From NCBI RefSeq assembly GCF_020982545.1, contig NZ_JAJKLK010000022.1, positions 428,383 through 492,382 on the forward strand: a stretch of DNA of 64,000 bases, in the 5' to 3' direction. Under the pieces are notes generated by a model. The model had not been told where the DNA came from. It was given only the letters and a program-made list of their open reading frames with translations, and made no database searches. The stretch comes from Streptomyces sp. MNU76 (lineage in GTDB: Bacteria > Actinomycetota > Actinomycetes > Streptomycetales > Streptomycetaceae). This document shows, piece after piece, positions 36,217 to 44,552 of the stretch (position 1 is its first letter; every line of letters starts with the position of its first letter). The translations under genes were made by a program, and so were the position numbers.

Positions 36217-37815
36217 TCACATCCGGAAGACGCCGAAGCCGCCACGGGCGCCCTCGTAGGGGGCGGTGTGGATCGCGGACAGGCACAGGCCGAGGACGGT
36301 GCGGGTGTCGCGGGGGTCGATGACCCCGTCGTCGTACAGCCGTCCGGACAGGAACATCGGGAGTGACTCGGACTCGATCTGCTGCTCCACCATCGCGCGC
36401 AGCGCGGCGTCGGCGTCCTCGTCGTACGGCTGTCCCTTGGCCGTCGCCGACTGGCGGGCCACGATCGACAGGACGCCCGCGAGTTGCTGCGGGCCCATCA
36501 CGGCGGACTTGGCGCTGGGCCAGGCGAAGAGGAAGCGGGGGTCGTAGGCGCGGCCGCACATGCCGTAGTGGCCGGCGCCGTACGACGCGCCCAGGAGGAC
36601 GGACAGGTGGGGCACCCGGCTGTTGCTCACCGCGTTGATCATCATCGCGCCGTGCTTGATGATGCCGCCCTGCTCGTACTCCTTGCCGACCATGTAGCCG
36701 GTGGTGTTGTGCAGGAAGAGCAGGGGGATGTCGCGCTGGTTGGCGAGCTGGATGAACTGGGCGGCCTTCTGGGACTCCTCGCTGAAGAGGACCCCTCGGG
36801 CGTTGGCGAGGATGCCGACGGGATAGCCGTGCAGGCCGGCCCAGCCGGTGGTGAGGCTGGTGCCGTAGAGGGGCTTGAACTCGTCGAAGTCGGAGGCGTC
36901 GACGATCCTCGCGATGACCTCGCGGGGGTCGAAGGGCACCTTCAGGTCGCCGGGGACGACGCCGAGCAGTTCCTCCGGGTCGTACCTCGGGGGCGCGGCC
37001 GGGGCCGGATCGGCGTACGCCTTGCGGTGGTTGAGGCGGGCGACGACCCGGCGGGCCTGGCGCAGGGCGTCCGGTTCGTCGACGGCGAAGTGGTCCGCGA
37101 GGCCCGACACGCGCGCGTGCATCTCGGCGCCGCCCAGCGACTCGTCGTCGCTCTCCTCGCCGGTGGCCATCTTGACCAGGGGCGGGCCGCCGAGGAACAC
37201 CTTCGCCCGCTCCTTGACCATGATCACGTGGTCGGACATGCCGGGGACGTACGCGCCACCTGCGGTGGAGTTGCCGAAGACGACGGCGACGGTGGGGATG
37301 CCGGCGGCGGAGAGCCGGGTGAGGTCGCGGAAGATCGCGCCGCCGGGGATGAAGATCTCCTTCTGGGAGGGGAGATCGGCGCCGCCGGACTCGACGAGGC
37401 TGATGCAGGGCAGGCGGTTGGCGAGCGCGATGTCGTTGGCGCGGAGGGCCTTCTTCAGGCTCCACGGGTTGCTCGCGCCGCCGCGTACGGTCGGGTCGTT
37501 GGCGGTGATCAGGCACTCGACGCCCTCGACGATCCCGATGCCGGTGACGAGCGAGGCGCCGACCGTGTACTCGCTGCCCCAGGCGGCGAGCGGGGACAGC
37601 TCCAGGAAGGGGGTGTCGGGGTCGAGAAGCAGTTCGATGCGCTCGCGGGCGAGGAGCTTGCCGCGTCCCCGGTGGCGGGCGGTGTACTTCTCGCCGCCTC
37701 CCGCGAGCGCCTTCGCGTGCTCGGCGTCGAGTTCCGCGAGCCGGGCGAGCATGGCCTCGCGGTTCGCGACGTGGTCGGGGGCGCCCGGGTCGAGGGCGGA
37801 GGCGAGGACGGTCAC
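36217..37815 (-). CDS. acyl-CoA carboxylase carboxyltransferase (beta) subunit
   Basis: 532 residues of the methylcrotonyl/geranyl-CoA carboxylase beta family (LiuB/AtuC). N- and C-terminal crotonase-like halves are present: ECLITANDPTVRGGASNPWSL, VFGNSTAGGAYVPGMSDH, FLHNTTGYMVGKEYEQGGIIKHG, and MGPQQLAGVLSIV. It transfers carboxyl from carboxybiotin to the gamma-carbon of an enoyl-CoA. The GTG at 37815 overlaps the stop of a tiny upstream ORF by GTGA. The biotin carboxylase subunit follows after 14 bp. Confidence 0.92.
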   Translation of the reverse strand: MTVLASALDPGAPDHVANREAMLARLAELDAEHAKALAGGGEKYTARHRGRGKLLARERIELLLDPDTPFLELSPLAAWGSEYTVGASLVTGIGIVEGVECLITANDPTVRGGASNPWSLKKALRANDIALANRLPCISLVESGGADLPSQKEIFIPGGAIFRDLTRLSAAGIPTVAVVFGNSTAGGAYVPGMSDHVIMVKERAKVFLGGPPLVKMATGEESDDESLGGAEMHARVSGLADHFAVDEPDALRQARRVVARLNHRKAYADPAPAAPPRYDPEELLGVVPGDLKVPFDPREVIARIVDASDFDEFKPLYGTSLTTGWAGLHGYPVGILANARGVLFSEESQKAAQFIQLANQRDIPLLFLHNTTGYMVGKEYEQGGIIKHGAMMINAVSNSRVPHLSVLLGASYGAGHYGMCGRAYDPRFLFAWPSAKSAVMGPQQLAGVLSIVARQSATAKGQPYDEDADAALRAMVEQQIESESLPMFLSGRLYDDGVIDPRDTRTVLGLCLSAIHTAPYEGARGGFGVFRM

Positions 37816-38003
37816 CGGAGGGCCTCCTCGAGGTGGGGGCGGCGGACTGTCACGGGACCTCCGGGGTGTCCATGCGGCGGGCGGTCACGGATGGACCTCC
37901 GGGGTGTCCATGCGGCGGGCGGTCGCCGGAGAGCCCTGCGGGATGTCCAGGTGGCGGGCGGTCACAGCAGAACCCCCGGGAGGTCCGGGCGGCGGACGGT
38001 CAC
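37812..38003 (-). repeat. Relay of four overlapping mini-ORFs from a degenerate ~40-bp repeat
   Basis: Four tiny ORFs fill the gap between the AtuA-like stop and the carboxyltransferase start: 37962-38003 (VTVRRPDLPGVLL), 37885-37965 (26 residues starting VTARHLDIPQ), 37850-37888 (VTARRMDTPEVP), 37812-37853 (VTVRRPHLEEALR). Every junction, including those to the two large genes, is a GTGA stop/start overlap, so ribosomes could pass along the whole chain. The repeats resemble the last codons of the AtuA-like gene (RHLDIPEVLL), suggesting tandem duplication of a gene junction. Confidence 0.7.
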
Positions 38004-39736
38004 AGCAGGACCTCCGGGATGTCCAGGTGGCGGGAGCGGAGCCATTCGCCGAGGGCCTTGGCCTGGGGGTCGAAGCGGGCCTGCGAGGCGACGCCCTCGC
38101 CGAGGATGCCGACGATCTCGAAGTTGAGGGCGCGCAGGTTGGTCAGCGTGTGCCGGGTGACCGGCAGGTCGGCCGTCTCCGGGAGGAGCGCGCGGAGCCG
38201 GTCGGTGGTGAGGGTGTGGGCCAGCCACCGCCACGCCTCGTCCGTGCGGGCCCAGAGGCCGATGTTGGCGTTGCCGCCCTTGTCCCCGCTGCGGGCGCCG
38301 GCGACGAGGCCGAGGGGGGCGCGGCGGCTGGGGAGCCCTTGCGGCAGCGGCTCCGGGAGCGGCGGCTCGTCGACGGGCCGCAGGACGAGGTGGTCGTCGG
38401 GCGGAGGTACGGGGACCCGGCGGCCGTCGTGGAGGACGGCGAGGTGCTCCACGGTGTCCTGGCCGACGTGGGCCGCCTCGAACACGCCGTAGGGGGCGCC
38501 CTTTCCGGGCGGTGCCAGGACGTGGAAGCCGGGGTAGCTCGCGAGGGCCAGCTCCACGGCGGCCCCGCTGAGGGCCCGGCCGACGGTGTTCTGGTCGGGG
38601 TCGCGCACGACGAGCCGGAGGAGGGCGCTGGCGGTCTCCTCGGTACGGGCGTCGGGCCGGTCGGTGCGGGACAGCTCCCAGTCCACGTGCGCGGGACGGC
38701 ACTTGGCGGCGGCGATCGCGGTCTCCAGCTGATCGCGGACGAGAGCGGCCTTGCGTTCGATCTCCAGGCCGGTCAGGACGAAGGTGACCTCGTTGCGGAA
38801 GCCGCCGAGCCGGTTGAGGCCGACCTTGAGGGTCGGGGGCGGGGCCTCGCCGCGCACGCCGCGGACGCGGACCCGGTCGGGGCCGTCCTGGGTGAGGGTG
38901 ATCGTGTCGAGGCGGGCGGTGACGTCGGGGCCCGCGTACCGGGCGCCGCCCGTCTCGTAGAGGAGTTGCGCGGTGACCGTGCCGACGTCGACGAGACCGC
39001 CGGTGCCGGGGTGTTTGGTGATCACGGCCGTGCCGTCGGCGTGGAGTTCGGCGAGGGGGAAGCCGGGGTGGCGCAGGGCGGCCGGGGCGGACTCGTGGAA
39101 GAACGCGTAGTTGCCGCCGGTAGCCTGCGCCCCGCACTCCAGGATGTGCCCGGCGACGACCGCGCCCGCGAGGCGGTCGTACTCCCCGGGCCCCCAGCCG
39201 AAGTGCGCGGCGGCGGGTCCGGTCACCAGGGCCGCGTCCGTGACCCGGCCGGTGACCACGACGTCGGCGCCCTCCCGCAGACAGGCCGCGATGCCGAAGC
39301 CGCCGAGGTAGGCGTGGGCGGCGAGGCTGTCGGGGAGGGGGGTCCCCTCGGCCGAGCGAAGTCGGGCGTGGGGGACGGCGGTCAGGTCGTCGCCCTCGAC
39401 GTGCGCGACGCGGACGGGGATGCCGATGCGGACCGCCAACTCCCGTACGGTGTCGGCGAGTCCGGCGGGGTTGAGGCCGCCGGCGTTGGCGACGATCCGC
39501 ACGCCGCGCTCGTGCGCGAGCCCCAGGCACTCCTCCAGCTGGCGCAGGAACGTGCGGGCGTACCCGCCGGCGGGGTCCTTCAGGCGGTCGCGGGCGAGGA
39601 TGAGCATGGTCAGCTCGGCCAGGTAGTCGCCGGTGAGGACGTCGAGTTCGCCGCCGGTGAGCATCTCGCGCATGGCGTCGAAGCGGTCGCCGTAGAAACC
39701 GGAGGCGTTGCCGATGCGGAGGGCGGCCGCCGTCAC
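38000..39736 (-). CDS. acyclic terpene utilization AtuA-family protein
   Basis: 578 residues. The AtuA/DUF1446 domain covers most of the protein (RIGNASGFYGDRFDAMREML, VVTGRVTDAALVTGPAAAHFGW, GGNYAFFHE), followed by a C-terminal AtuA-like ferredoxin-fold domain (ARSGDKGGNANIGLWA). AtuA is required for citronellol/geraniol catabolism in Pseudomonas, though its reaction is unsettled. Its presence favours terpenoid or branched-chain acid catabolism for this operon. GTG 39736 overlaps the upstream gene stop by GTGA. Confidence 0.9.
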   Translation of the reverse strand: MTAAALRIGNASGFYGDRFDAMREMLTGGELDVLTGDYLAELTMLILARDRLKDPAGGYARTFLRQLEECLGLAHERGVRIVANAGGLNPAGLADTVRELAVRIGIPVRVAHVEGDDLTAVPHARLRSAEGTPLPDSLAAHAYLGGFGIAACLREGADVVVTGRVTDAALVTGPAAAHFGWGPGEYDRLAGAVVAGHILECGAQATGGNYAFFHESAPAALRHPGFPLAELHADGTAVITKHPGTGGLVDVGTVTAQLLYETGGARYAGPDVTARLDTITLTQDGPDRVRVRGVRGEAPPPTLKVGLNRLGGFRNEVTFVLTGLEIERKAALVRDQLETAIAAAKCRPAHVDWELSRTDRPDARTEETASALLRLVVRDPDQNTVGRALSGAAVELALASYPGFHVLAPPGKGAPYGVFEAAHVGQDTVEHLAVLHDGRRVPVPPPDDHLVLRPVDEPPLPEPLPQGLPSRRAPLGLVAGARSGDKGGNANIGLWARTDEAWRWLAHTLTTDRLRALLPETADLPVTRHTLTNLRALNFEIVGILGEGVASQARFDPQAKALGEWLRSRHLDIPEVLL

Positions 39737-40530
39737 GGGGTGGCCCCCTTCGCGGCGCGCCCCGTGCCCGGGGGGCCCGCGAAGGCCTGGGCGATGTCCA
39801 ACCAGCGGTCGGCGTCGGAACCCTCGGTGTGGAGGGCGAGGTCGGCGCGGTGGGCGCGCTGGGTGACCAGGAGGCAGAGGTCGAGGGCGGGACCGCGAAC
39901 ACGGTCGGTGGCGTCCTCGGGGCCGTACGCCCACAACTCACCTTCAGGACTGGTGAGTTCGACGCGGAACTCCTCGAAGGGCGGGGTCAGCCCGTGCACG
40001 CCGAAGGCGAAGTCGCGGGTGCGGATACCGAGTCGGACGATGTGCCGGAGGCGGTCGCCGGGGCTGATCCGGGGGACGCCCAGCGCGTCGGCGACGTCCA
40101 GGCCGTGGGCCCAGGTCTCCATGAGGCGGGCGGTCGCCATGGAGGCGGTGGACATGGGCGGGCCGTACCAGGGGAACCGCGCGCCCTCGGGTGCCGCGCG
40201 CAGGGCGGCCTCCAGGGCCTCGCGGCCGGCCCGCCAGTCCGCGAGCAGCTCGGCGGGCGGCTTCTCCGCGCCTTCCTCGGCGCCCCGGTCCACGAAGTCG
40301 CCGGGCGCGGTCAGCGCGCTCTCGACCTCGCGGGCGAAGGCGGCCTGGTCGGTCACCGCCAGCACGGAGGAGTGGTCCGTCCAGGCGAGGTGGGCGATCT
40401 GGTGGGCGACGGTCCAGCCGGGCGCGGGCGTCGCGAGCGCCCACCGCTCCGGGCTCAACTCGGCCACGAGCAGGTCGAGTTCCTCACTCTCGGCACGGAG
40501 ATCATCGATCACGGGCGTGGGGTCGGCCAT
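39733..40530 (-). CDS. TIGR03084-family protein (mycothiol-dependent maleylpyruvate isomerase fold)
   Basis: 265 residues with a DinB-like metal-binding N-terminal domain: TPAPGWTVAHQIAHLAWTDH contributes one His cluster and METWAHGLDVADALG the second. The family TIGR03084 belongs to the mycothiol maleylpyruvate isomerase group and is found with acyl-CoA catabolic genes in actinobacteria. It is the first gene of the operon, starting at ATG 40530, 33 bp from the CAAGCGTGCTTG palindrome. Reaction unknown. Confidence 0.85.
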   Translation of the reverse strand: MADPTPVIDDLRAESEELDLLVAELSPERWALATPAPGWTVAHQIAHLAWTDHSSVLAVTDQAAFAREVESALTAPGDFVDRGAEEGAEKPPAELLADWRAGREALEAALRAAPEGARFPWYGPPMSTASMATARLMETWAHGLDVADALGVPRISPGDRLRHIVRLGIRTRDFAFGVHGLTPPFEEFRVELTSPEGELWAYGPEDATDRVRGPALDLCLLVTQRAHRADLALHTEGSDADRWLDIAQAFAGPPGTGRAAKGATP

Positions 40531-40562
40531 GGAGGGAGCATGGCAGCGGACAGATAAACAAT

Positions 40563-40574
40563 CAAGCGTGCTTG
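40563..40574. promoter_or_regulatory. Palindromic operator CAAGCGTGCTTG
   Basis: Perfect 12-bp palindrome inside an AT-rich pocket directly upstream of the operon first gene. Typical of a TetR-family site; the operon ends with a TetR gene. Confidence 0.55.
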
Positions 40575-40664
40575 CATTTTTGCGGGACGTATTCGGGGGC
40601 CGCGGCCCGGGATCGAAGCCATCAAGGTAAGGAGTGACAGCGACTACAGACCTGAATTAGTCCA

Positions 40665-40693
40665 TTGCCTTGCACTTTCAAGTCCTACATACT
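40665..40693 (+). promoter_or_regulatory. Candidate promoter of EamA transporter gene
   Basis: TTGCCT, 17 bp, CATACT. The expected transcription start is at or next to the GTG at 40701, so the mRNA would be nearly leaderless. Confidence 0.4.
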
Positions 40694-40700
40694 GAACGAC

Positions 40701-41732
40701 GTGACACTCCCCCGTGCTGAACAGTCCGCGCCCGTCGCCGCGGCCGCACCCTCGGCCGACCCCGTACCCGTCTCCGGCTCCGTCTCCGACGCCACCTCCG
40801 TCTCCGGCGGCTCTCGCCGCGTGCGCGGGCTGGGTTCCCTCGGGCCCGTCGGGCTGGTGCTGGCCGGGGGAATCTCGGTGCAGTTCGGCGGGGCGCTCGC
40901 GGTGACGCTGATGCCGCGCGCCGGGGCGCTCGGGGTGGTGACGCTGCGGCTCGCGGTGGCCGCGCTGGTGATGCTGGTGATCTGCCGCCCCCGGCTGCGC
41001 GGGCACTCGCGGACCGACTGGGGGACCGTGATCGCCTTCGGCGTCACCATGGCCGCGATGAACGGCCTCTTCTACCAGGCCGTCGCCCGTATCCCCCTCG
41101 GCCTCGCCGTCACCCTGGAGGTGCTCGGCCCGCTGGCGCTCTCCGTCCTCGCGTCCCGGCGTGCGGTGAACCTGGTGTGGGCCGGGCTGGCCCTCTGCGG
41201 CGTCTTCCTGCTCGGGGGAGGCGGAGGCGTCGGCGGCCTCGACCCGCTGGGCATCGCCTTCGCCCTCGCCGCCGGCTTGGCGTGGGCCCTGTACATCGTC
41301 TTCAGCGCGCGTACGGGTCGGCGGTTCCCGCAGGCCGACGGGCTGGCGTTGGCCATGGGCGTCGCGGCGGTGCTGTTCCTGCCGCTGGGGATCGTCGAAT
41401 CGGGGGGCCGGCTCGTCGATCCGACGACGCTCGCCCTGGGCGCCGCCGTCGCCGTGCTCTCCTCCGTCCTGCCCTACACCCTCGAACTCCTCGCCCTGCG
41501 CCGGCTGCCCGCCCCCACCTTCGCGATCCTCATGAGCCTGGAGCCCGCGATCGCCGCCACCGCCGGTTTCCTCATCCTCGACCAGGCCCTCACCACCGTC
41601 GAGGCCCTCGCGATCGCCCTGGTCATCGGAGCGAGCATGGGGGCGGTACGGACGCAGATGGGGCGGGGAAGGCGGGGCGAGGGGCGGGGTGCCGGGGTGA
41701 GCCGCTGTCTGGCGGCCCGTGTCTTGGCCTGA
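40701..41732 (+). CDS. EamA/DMT-family transporter (RhtA-like exporter)
   Basis: 343 residues with about ten membrane segments in two EamA repeats, after a ~35-residue Ser/Ala/Pro-rich N-terminus. Motif-like regions are MLVICRPRLRGHSRTDW, LGLAVTLEVLGPLALSVL and MSLEPAIAATAGFLILDQ. Drug/metabolite transporters of the RhtA type export amino acids such as threonine and homoserine; the substrate here is unknown. GTG 40701 is chosen because a promoter lies immediately upstream. Divergent from the atu-like operon. Confidence 0.85.
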   Translation: MTLPRAEQSAPVAAAAPSADPVPVSGSVSDATSVSGGSRRVRGLGSLGPVGLVLAGGISVQFGGALAVTLMPRAGALGVVTLRLAVAALVMLVICRPRLRGHSRTDWGTVIAFGVTMAAMNGLFYQAVARIPLGLAVTLEVLGPLALSVLASRRAVNLVWAGLALCGVFLLGGGGGVGGLDPLGIAFALAAGLAWALYIVFSARTGRRFPQADGLALAMGVAAVLFLPLGIVESGGRLVDPTTLALGAAVAVLSSVLPYTLELLALRRLPAPTFAILMSLEPAIAATAGFLILDQALTTVEALAIALVIGASMGAVRTQMGRGRRGEGRGAGVSRCLAARVLA

Positions 41733-41806
41733 CCCACCCGTCTCCCTAACGTGAGGGGGGATCCCCGCCCGTCCGTGGGCGGGAGACCTGACCGACGGGG
41801 GTACGG

Positions 41807-42664
41807 GTGCCGCACATCGAGTTGTCCGCCGGGACGATCGACTACCAGGACACCGGAGGCGAGGGGCCGGTGCTCGTGTTCAGCCACGGTCTGCCGATGA
41901 ACGAGACGCAGTGGCGCAAGGTCGTACCGCTGCTGGACGGGTACCGCTGCGTCCTGCCCACCCTGCCGCTCGGTGGCCATCGGCGGCCCATGCACCCGGA
42001 CGCCGACCTGTCGCACCGGGGTGTGGCACGACTGCTGGGCGAGTTCGTGGAACGGCTCGGCCTGGAGGACGTGACGCTCGTCCTCAACGACTGGGGTGGC
42101 GGCCAGTTCCTGGTGACCGAGGAGCGGGACCACCGCGTCGGGCGGCTGGTGCTGGTGGCCTGCGAGGCGTTCGACAACTTCCCGCCGGGAGCGGCCAAGG
42201 CCGTGGCCAAGGTGTGCGGGATCCCCGGCGGGGTCTGGCTGCTCACCCGGCTGATGCGGGTTCCGGCGTTCCGTGACCACCGCGGCGGGTACGGCGGCAT
42301 GAGCCTGCGCGGGATCCCGCCCGAGATCATGGCCGACTGGTTCGGCCCGGCGACCCGGAGCAGGGCCGTCCGCCGGGACTTCGCGAAGTTCGCCACGTCG
42401 GCTCCCGGCCGGGCGACGCTGCTGGAATGGAGCGAGCGCCTGCGGGAGTACGACCGCCCCGTGCTGGTCGTATGGGCGACCGAGGACCGCCTCATGCCGC
42501 GCGAGCACGGCCCCCGGCTGGCAGAGCTGTATCCGAAGGGCCGGCTGGTCGAGATCGCCGACTCCTCCACGCTGGTCCCCGAGGATCAGCCGGAGCGTCT
42601 CGCCCGGGTCTTGAGGGAGTTCCTCAGGGAGACAGGGGCGGAGCCGCTCCGGCACATGGACTGA
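41807..42664 (+). CDS. alpha/beta hydrolase, haloalkane dehalogenase-like
   Basis: 285 residues starting at GTG 41807. Fold markers are LVFSHGLPMNETQWRKV and PLLDGYRCVLPTLPLGGH. The nucleophile elbow is LNDWGGGQF, with Asp in the nucleophile place as in haloalkane dehalogenases and epoxide hydrolases. The acid is likely in VWATEDRLMP. The usual catalytic His position reads DSSTLVPEDQPERLA, without a histidine, which I believe is shared by an actinobacterial subgroup. The reaction is therefore uncertain. Stands alone. Confidence 0.8.
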   Translation: MPHIELSAGTIDYQDTGGEGPVLVFSHGLPMNETQWRKVVPLLDGYRCVLPTLPLGGHRRPMHPDADLSHRGVARLLGEFVERLGLEDVTLVLNDWGGGQFLVTEERDHRVGRLVLVACEAFDNFPPGAAKAVAKVCGIPGGVWLLTRLMRVPAFRDHRGGYGGMSLRGIPPEIMADWFGPATRSRAVRRDFAKFATSAPGRATLLEWSERLREYDRPVLVVWATEDRLMPREHGPRLAELYPKGRLVEIADSSTLVPEDQPERLARVLREFLRETGAEPLRHMD

Positions 42665-42716
42665 GCGCGGACGCGGGGCGGGCTCGTGCCGAGTACGGGC
42701 CCGGCCCGGCGTGGCG

Positions 42717-43268
42717 GGAAGGTTCAGCGCCTGGTACTGGTCCTGGGTGGGAATCCTCGCGGAGACGCGGTCCACACTGCGACGGGGTGGATGACCCAAG
42801 TCCGCGAGAAGGGCGGGAGTACCGCCCTTGGTCTTGCGGCGATCCATCATCGCCGTATCGCGGACGATGTCCAACGGGTAGTACGACCGCACGAGTTCAG
42901 CGGGCTCGTCGTCGATGAGGAGCAACTGGCAGCGGAGCAGCGCCAAGCCGCCCTCGGGTAGACCGAGGGCCGCGCGGACGTCGGCGGGCGGACAGCACTC
43001 GACCACATCCAGCAAGTCACTGCGGGCACTCGTGCCGTGCTTGGCCGCTTCGGTGAGCCAGCGGTAGGACTCCCCGGGCGCAGCCGGTGCCATGAACGCG
43101 GCGGGCCGCATGGTGCGCTGACGGTGTTCTCGAACGGTGACCGCGGCTCCGGCCCGCCCCACCACCAGGCCCTCGCCCTTGAGGAGTTGGAGTGCCTTCT
43201 GCACGGTGGCGTTCGAGGCGTCGAAGCGAGTCTTGAGGTGGGTGGTGGAGGGCAGCTTGGCTCCGGAT
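42717..43268 (-). pseudogene. GntR/UTRA-type regulator remnant
   Basis: Open frame from about LPSTTHLKTRFDASNATVQK (the recognition half of a GntR winged helix) through a UTRA effector domain (LLDVVECCPPADVRAALGLPE, ELVRSYYPLDIV) to IPTQDQYQALNLP. The first ~30 residues of the winged helix are missing, and the last UTRA strands are cut where the sequence meets the tail of the hydrolase gene near 42717. No start codon gives a normal N-terminus. A decayed regulator. Confidence 0.65.
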
Positions 43269-43379
43269 TCCACCCGCGTCCAGAACCGATCGCCCCTCCC
43301 CAGCCCCGACACCTCACTCCCCGCCCATCGCAGCCCATATGGCCTAGCCACGCCCCTCGACGGCTCCGCCACCGTCGCC

Positions 43380-43496
43380 GTACGCCCGTACGTCACAGCC
43401 CATGAGCAACGGCGGCGGCGCCGCGAACCCGCCATGGCGGCGATGGGGTTCGACATGCCCGGGCCGTACTGGATCCATGGCACGGAGGTCGCGTGA
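43380..43496 (+). pseudogene. remnant of a small conserved Streptomyces protein
   Basis: VRPYVTAHEQRRRRREPAM... ending GPYWIHGTEVA matches a small Streptomyces protein type (VRPY..AHE..., then IHGVEV) often found beside regulators. No start codon lies in frame near the expected N-terminus. Its stop TGA overlaps the GTG start of the next gene (GTGA), so the two were a translationally coupled pair. Confidence 0.45.
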
Positions 43497-43810
43497 TGGA
43501 GCCGGAAGCGGAAGCCGACACCGAAGCGTCCGAGCGACCCGGTGGCGAGGTACGACTGCTCCCCTGGGCCGGCCTGGAGGGCAAGCCCTGTTACGTCATC
43601 ACCGACGACCAAGGCGGACCGATCTCCCGAATCGCCGACAGCACCGAATCCATCCAGCTCAGCATGGGCACGGAACTCCTCGCCCACGCCCTGCTGCCGG
43701 GCATCCCTCACGGTGAACTCTGTTTTCTGGCCGAGAGGTTGACCGAGGCCCTCGGCGACGCACTCCGGATCGCCGAGAGTCGTGGGCGCCGGTTGCGGCG
43801 GCTCAACTGA
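43493..43810 (+). CDS. conserved Streptomyces hypothetical protein
   Basis: 105 residues, starting with GTG or ATG at 43493/43496. The core reads LPWAGLEGKPCYVITDDQGGPISRIADSTES and the C-terminus is an amphipathic helix with basic tail (ALRIAESRGRRLRRLN). Homologues, from memory, sit with GntR/XRE regulators and small proteins in accessory patches. No membrane segment or known domain. Coupled to the short remnant upstream and followed by a strong terminator. Confidence 0.65.
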   Translation: MMEPEAEADTEASERPGGEVRLLPWAGLEGKPCYVITDDQGGPISRIADSTESIQLSMGTELLAHALLPGIPHGELCFLAERLTEALGDALRIAESRGRRLRRLN

Positions 43811-43823
43811 CGGCGGGAGGGGT

Positions 43824-43853
43824 GAGGGCGGCGGGCCTGTTCCCGCCGCCCTC
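43824..43853. terminator. Hairpin terminator
   Basis: Perfect 12-bp stem GAGGGCGGCGGG / CCCGCCGCCCTC with a 6-nt loop, 13 bp after the small gene. Confidence 0.65.
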
Positions 43854-44162
43854 GAACTGCGGCATCGGCCTCCTCGGTCACGGCATCGAGCGCAGTGCCG
43901 GGTGTCGGGTGGTGATGCCCGGCGGCTGGAGCAGGGGTGGGGGCTCGGGGCCGGGTTCGGTGGTGTGGGTGATGTCGGCGGCGGGGTCGAAGTCGGGGGC
44001 CAGCACGTGAGATCGCTGGTCAGGGCATCGGCCAGTCGGTCCCGCCACGTTCGACGACCGTGCCCCCCGGACCTCCATGGGCACGGGAGCCTGGGATGCG
44101 GGCCTGAACCGATGAAGGTCAGTGGCCCGGCGCGCCCGTCGGCGCTGCTGTATAACCGGCCT
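43854..44162. other. Intergenic region, possible gene debris
   Basis: About 300 bases without an intact gene. The minus strand has a short frame ending VLAPDFDPAADITHTTEPGP that looks like real protein sequence, perhaps the tail of a lost gene of the adjoining accessory patch; I cannot identify it. Confidence 0.35.
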
Positions 44163-44531
44163 GTGATCTACCACGTCGTATCCCTTGATGCCTGGAACGC
44201 CCGAACCGACCAGGCGTACGCCCCCGCGTCGCTCCCGGAGGACGGTTTCGTCCACTGTTCGCCGGATGAGGCGACGACCCTGGCCGTCGTCAACGCCTTC
44301 TACCGGGACACGCCCAAGCCGTTGCACGTGCTGGTCATCGACGAGGCGCGGCTGGACGCCAAGGTGGAGTTCGAGGCGGCCGCTCCCGCCCCGCCGCCGG
44401 GTGTCGGCAAGGACGTCCTGTTCCCCCATGTGTTCGGACCCCTCGACCGTGACGCCGTCCTACGGATCCTGGAGATCCGGTGGGACGAGGACGGCCGCGC
44501 GGTGGGACTCGGGGAGCAGCGGGGCGACTGA
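44163..44531 (+). CDS. DUF952-family protein
   Basis: 122 residues. Motifs of the DUF952 family: VIYHVVSLDAWNAR at the start, GFVHCSPDEATTLAVVNAFY, and a C-terminal FPHVFGPLDRDAVLRI. The fold is related to the ADP-ribosyltransferase/RNA 2'-phosphotransferase type by family annotation, but the function is unproven. GTG 44163 is chosen; ATG 44112 would add 17 residues. Converges with the large oxidase gene. Confidence 0.85.
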   Translation: MIYHVVSLDAWNARTDQAYAPASLPEDGFVHCSPDEATTLAVVNAFYRDTPKPLHVLVIDEARLDAKVEFEAAAPAPPPGVGKDVLFPHVFGPLDRDAVLRILEIRWDEDGRAVGLGEQRGD

Positions 44532-44552
44532 GGTCCGTCGGCCCGCCCGCGC

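Noticed and set aside
42717..43268. Intact GntR regulator
   Set aside because: Both the first part of the winged helix and the end of the UTRA domain are missing and there is no suitable start codon.
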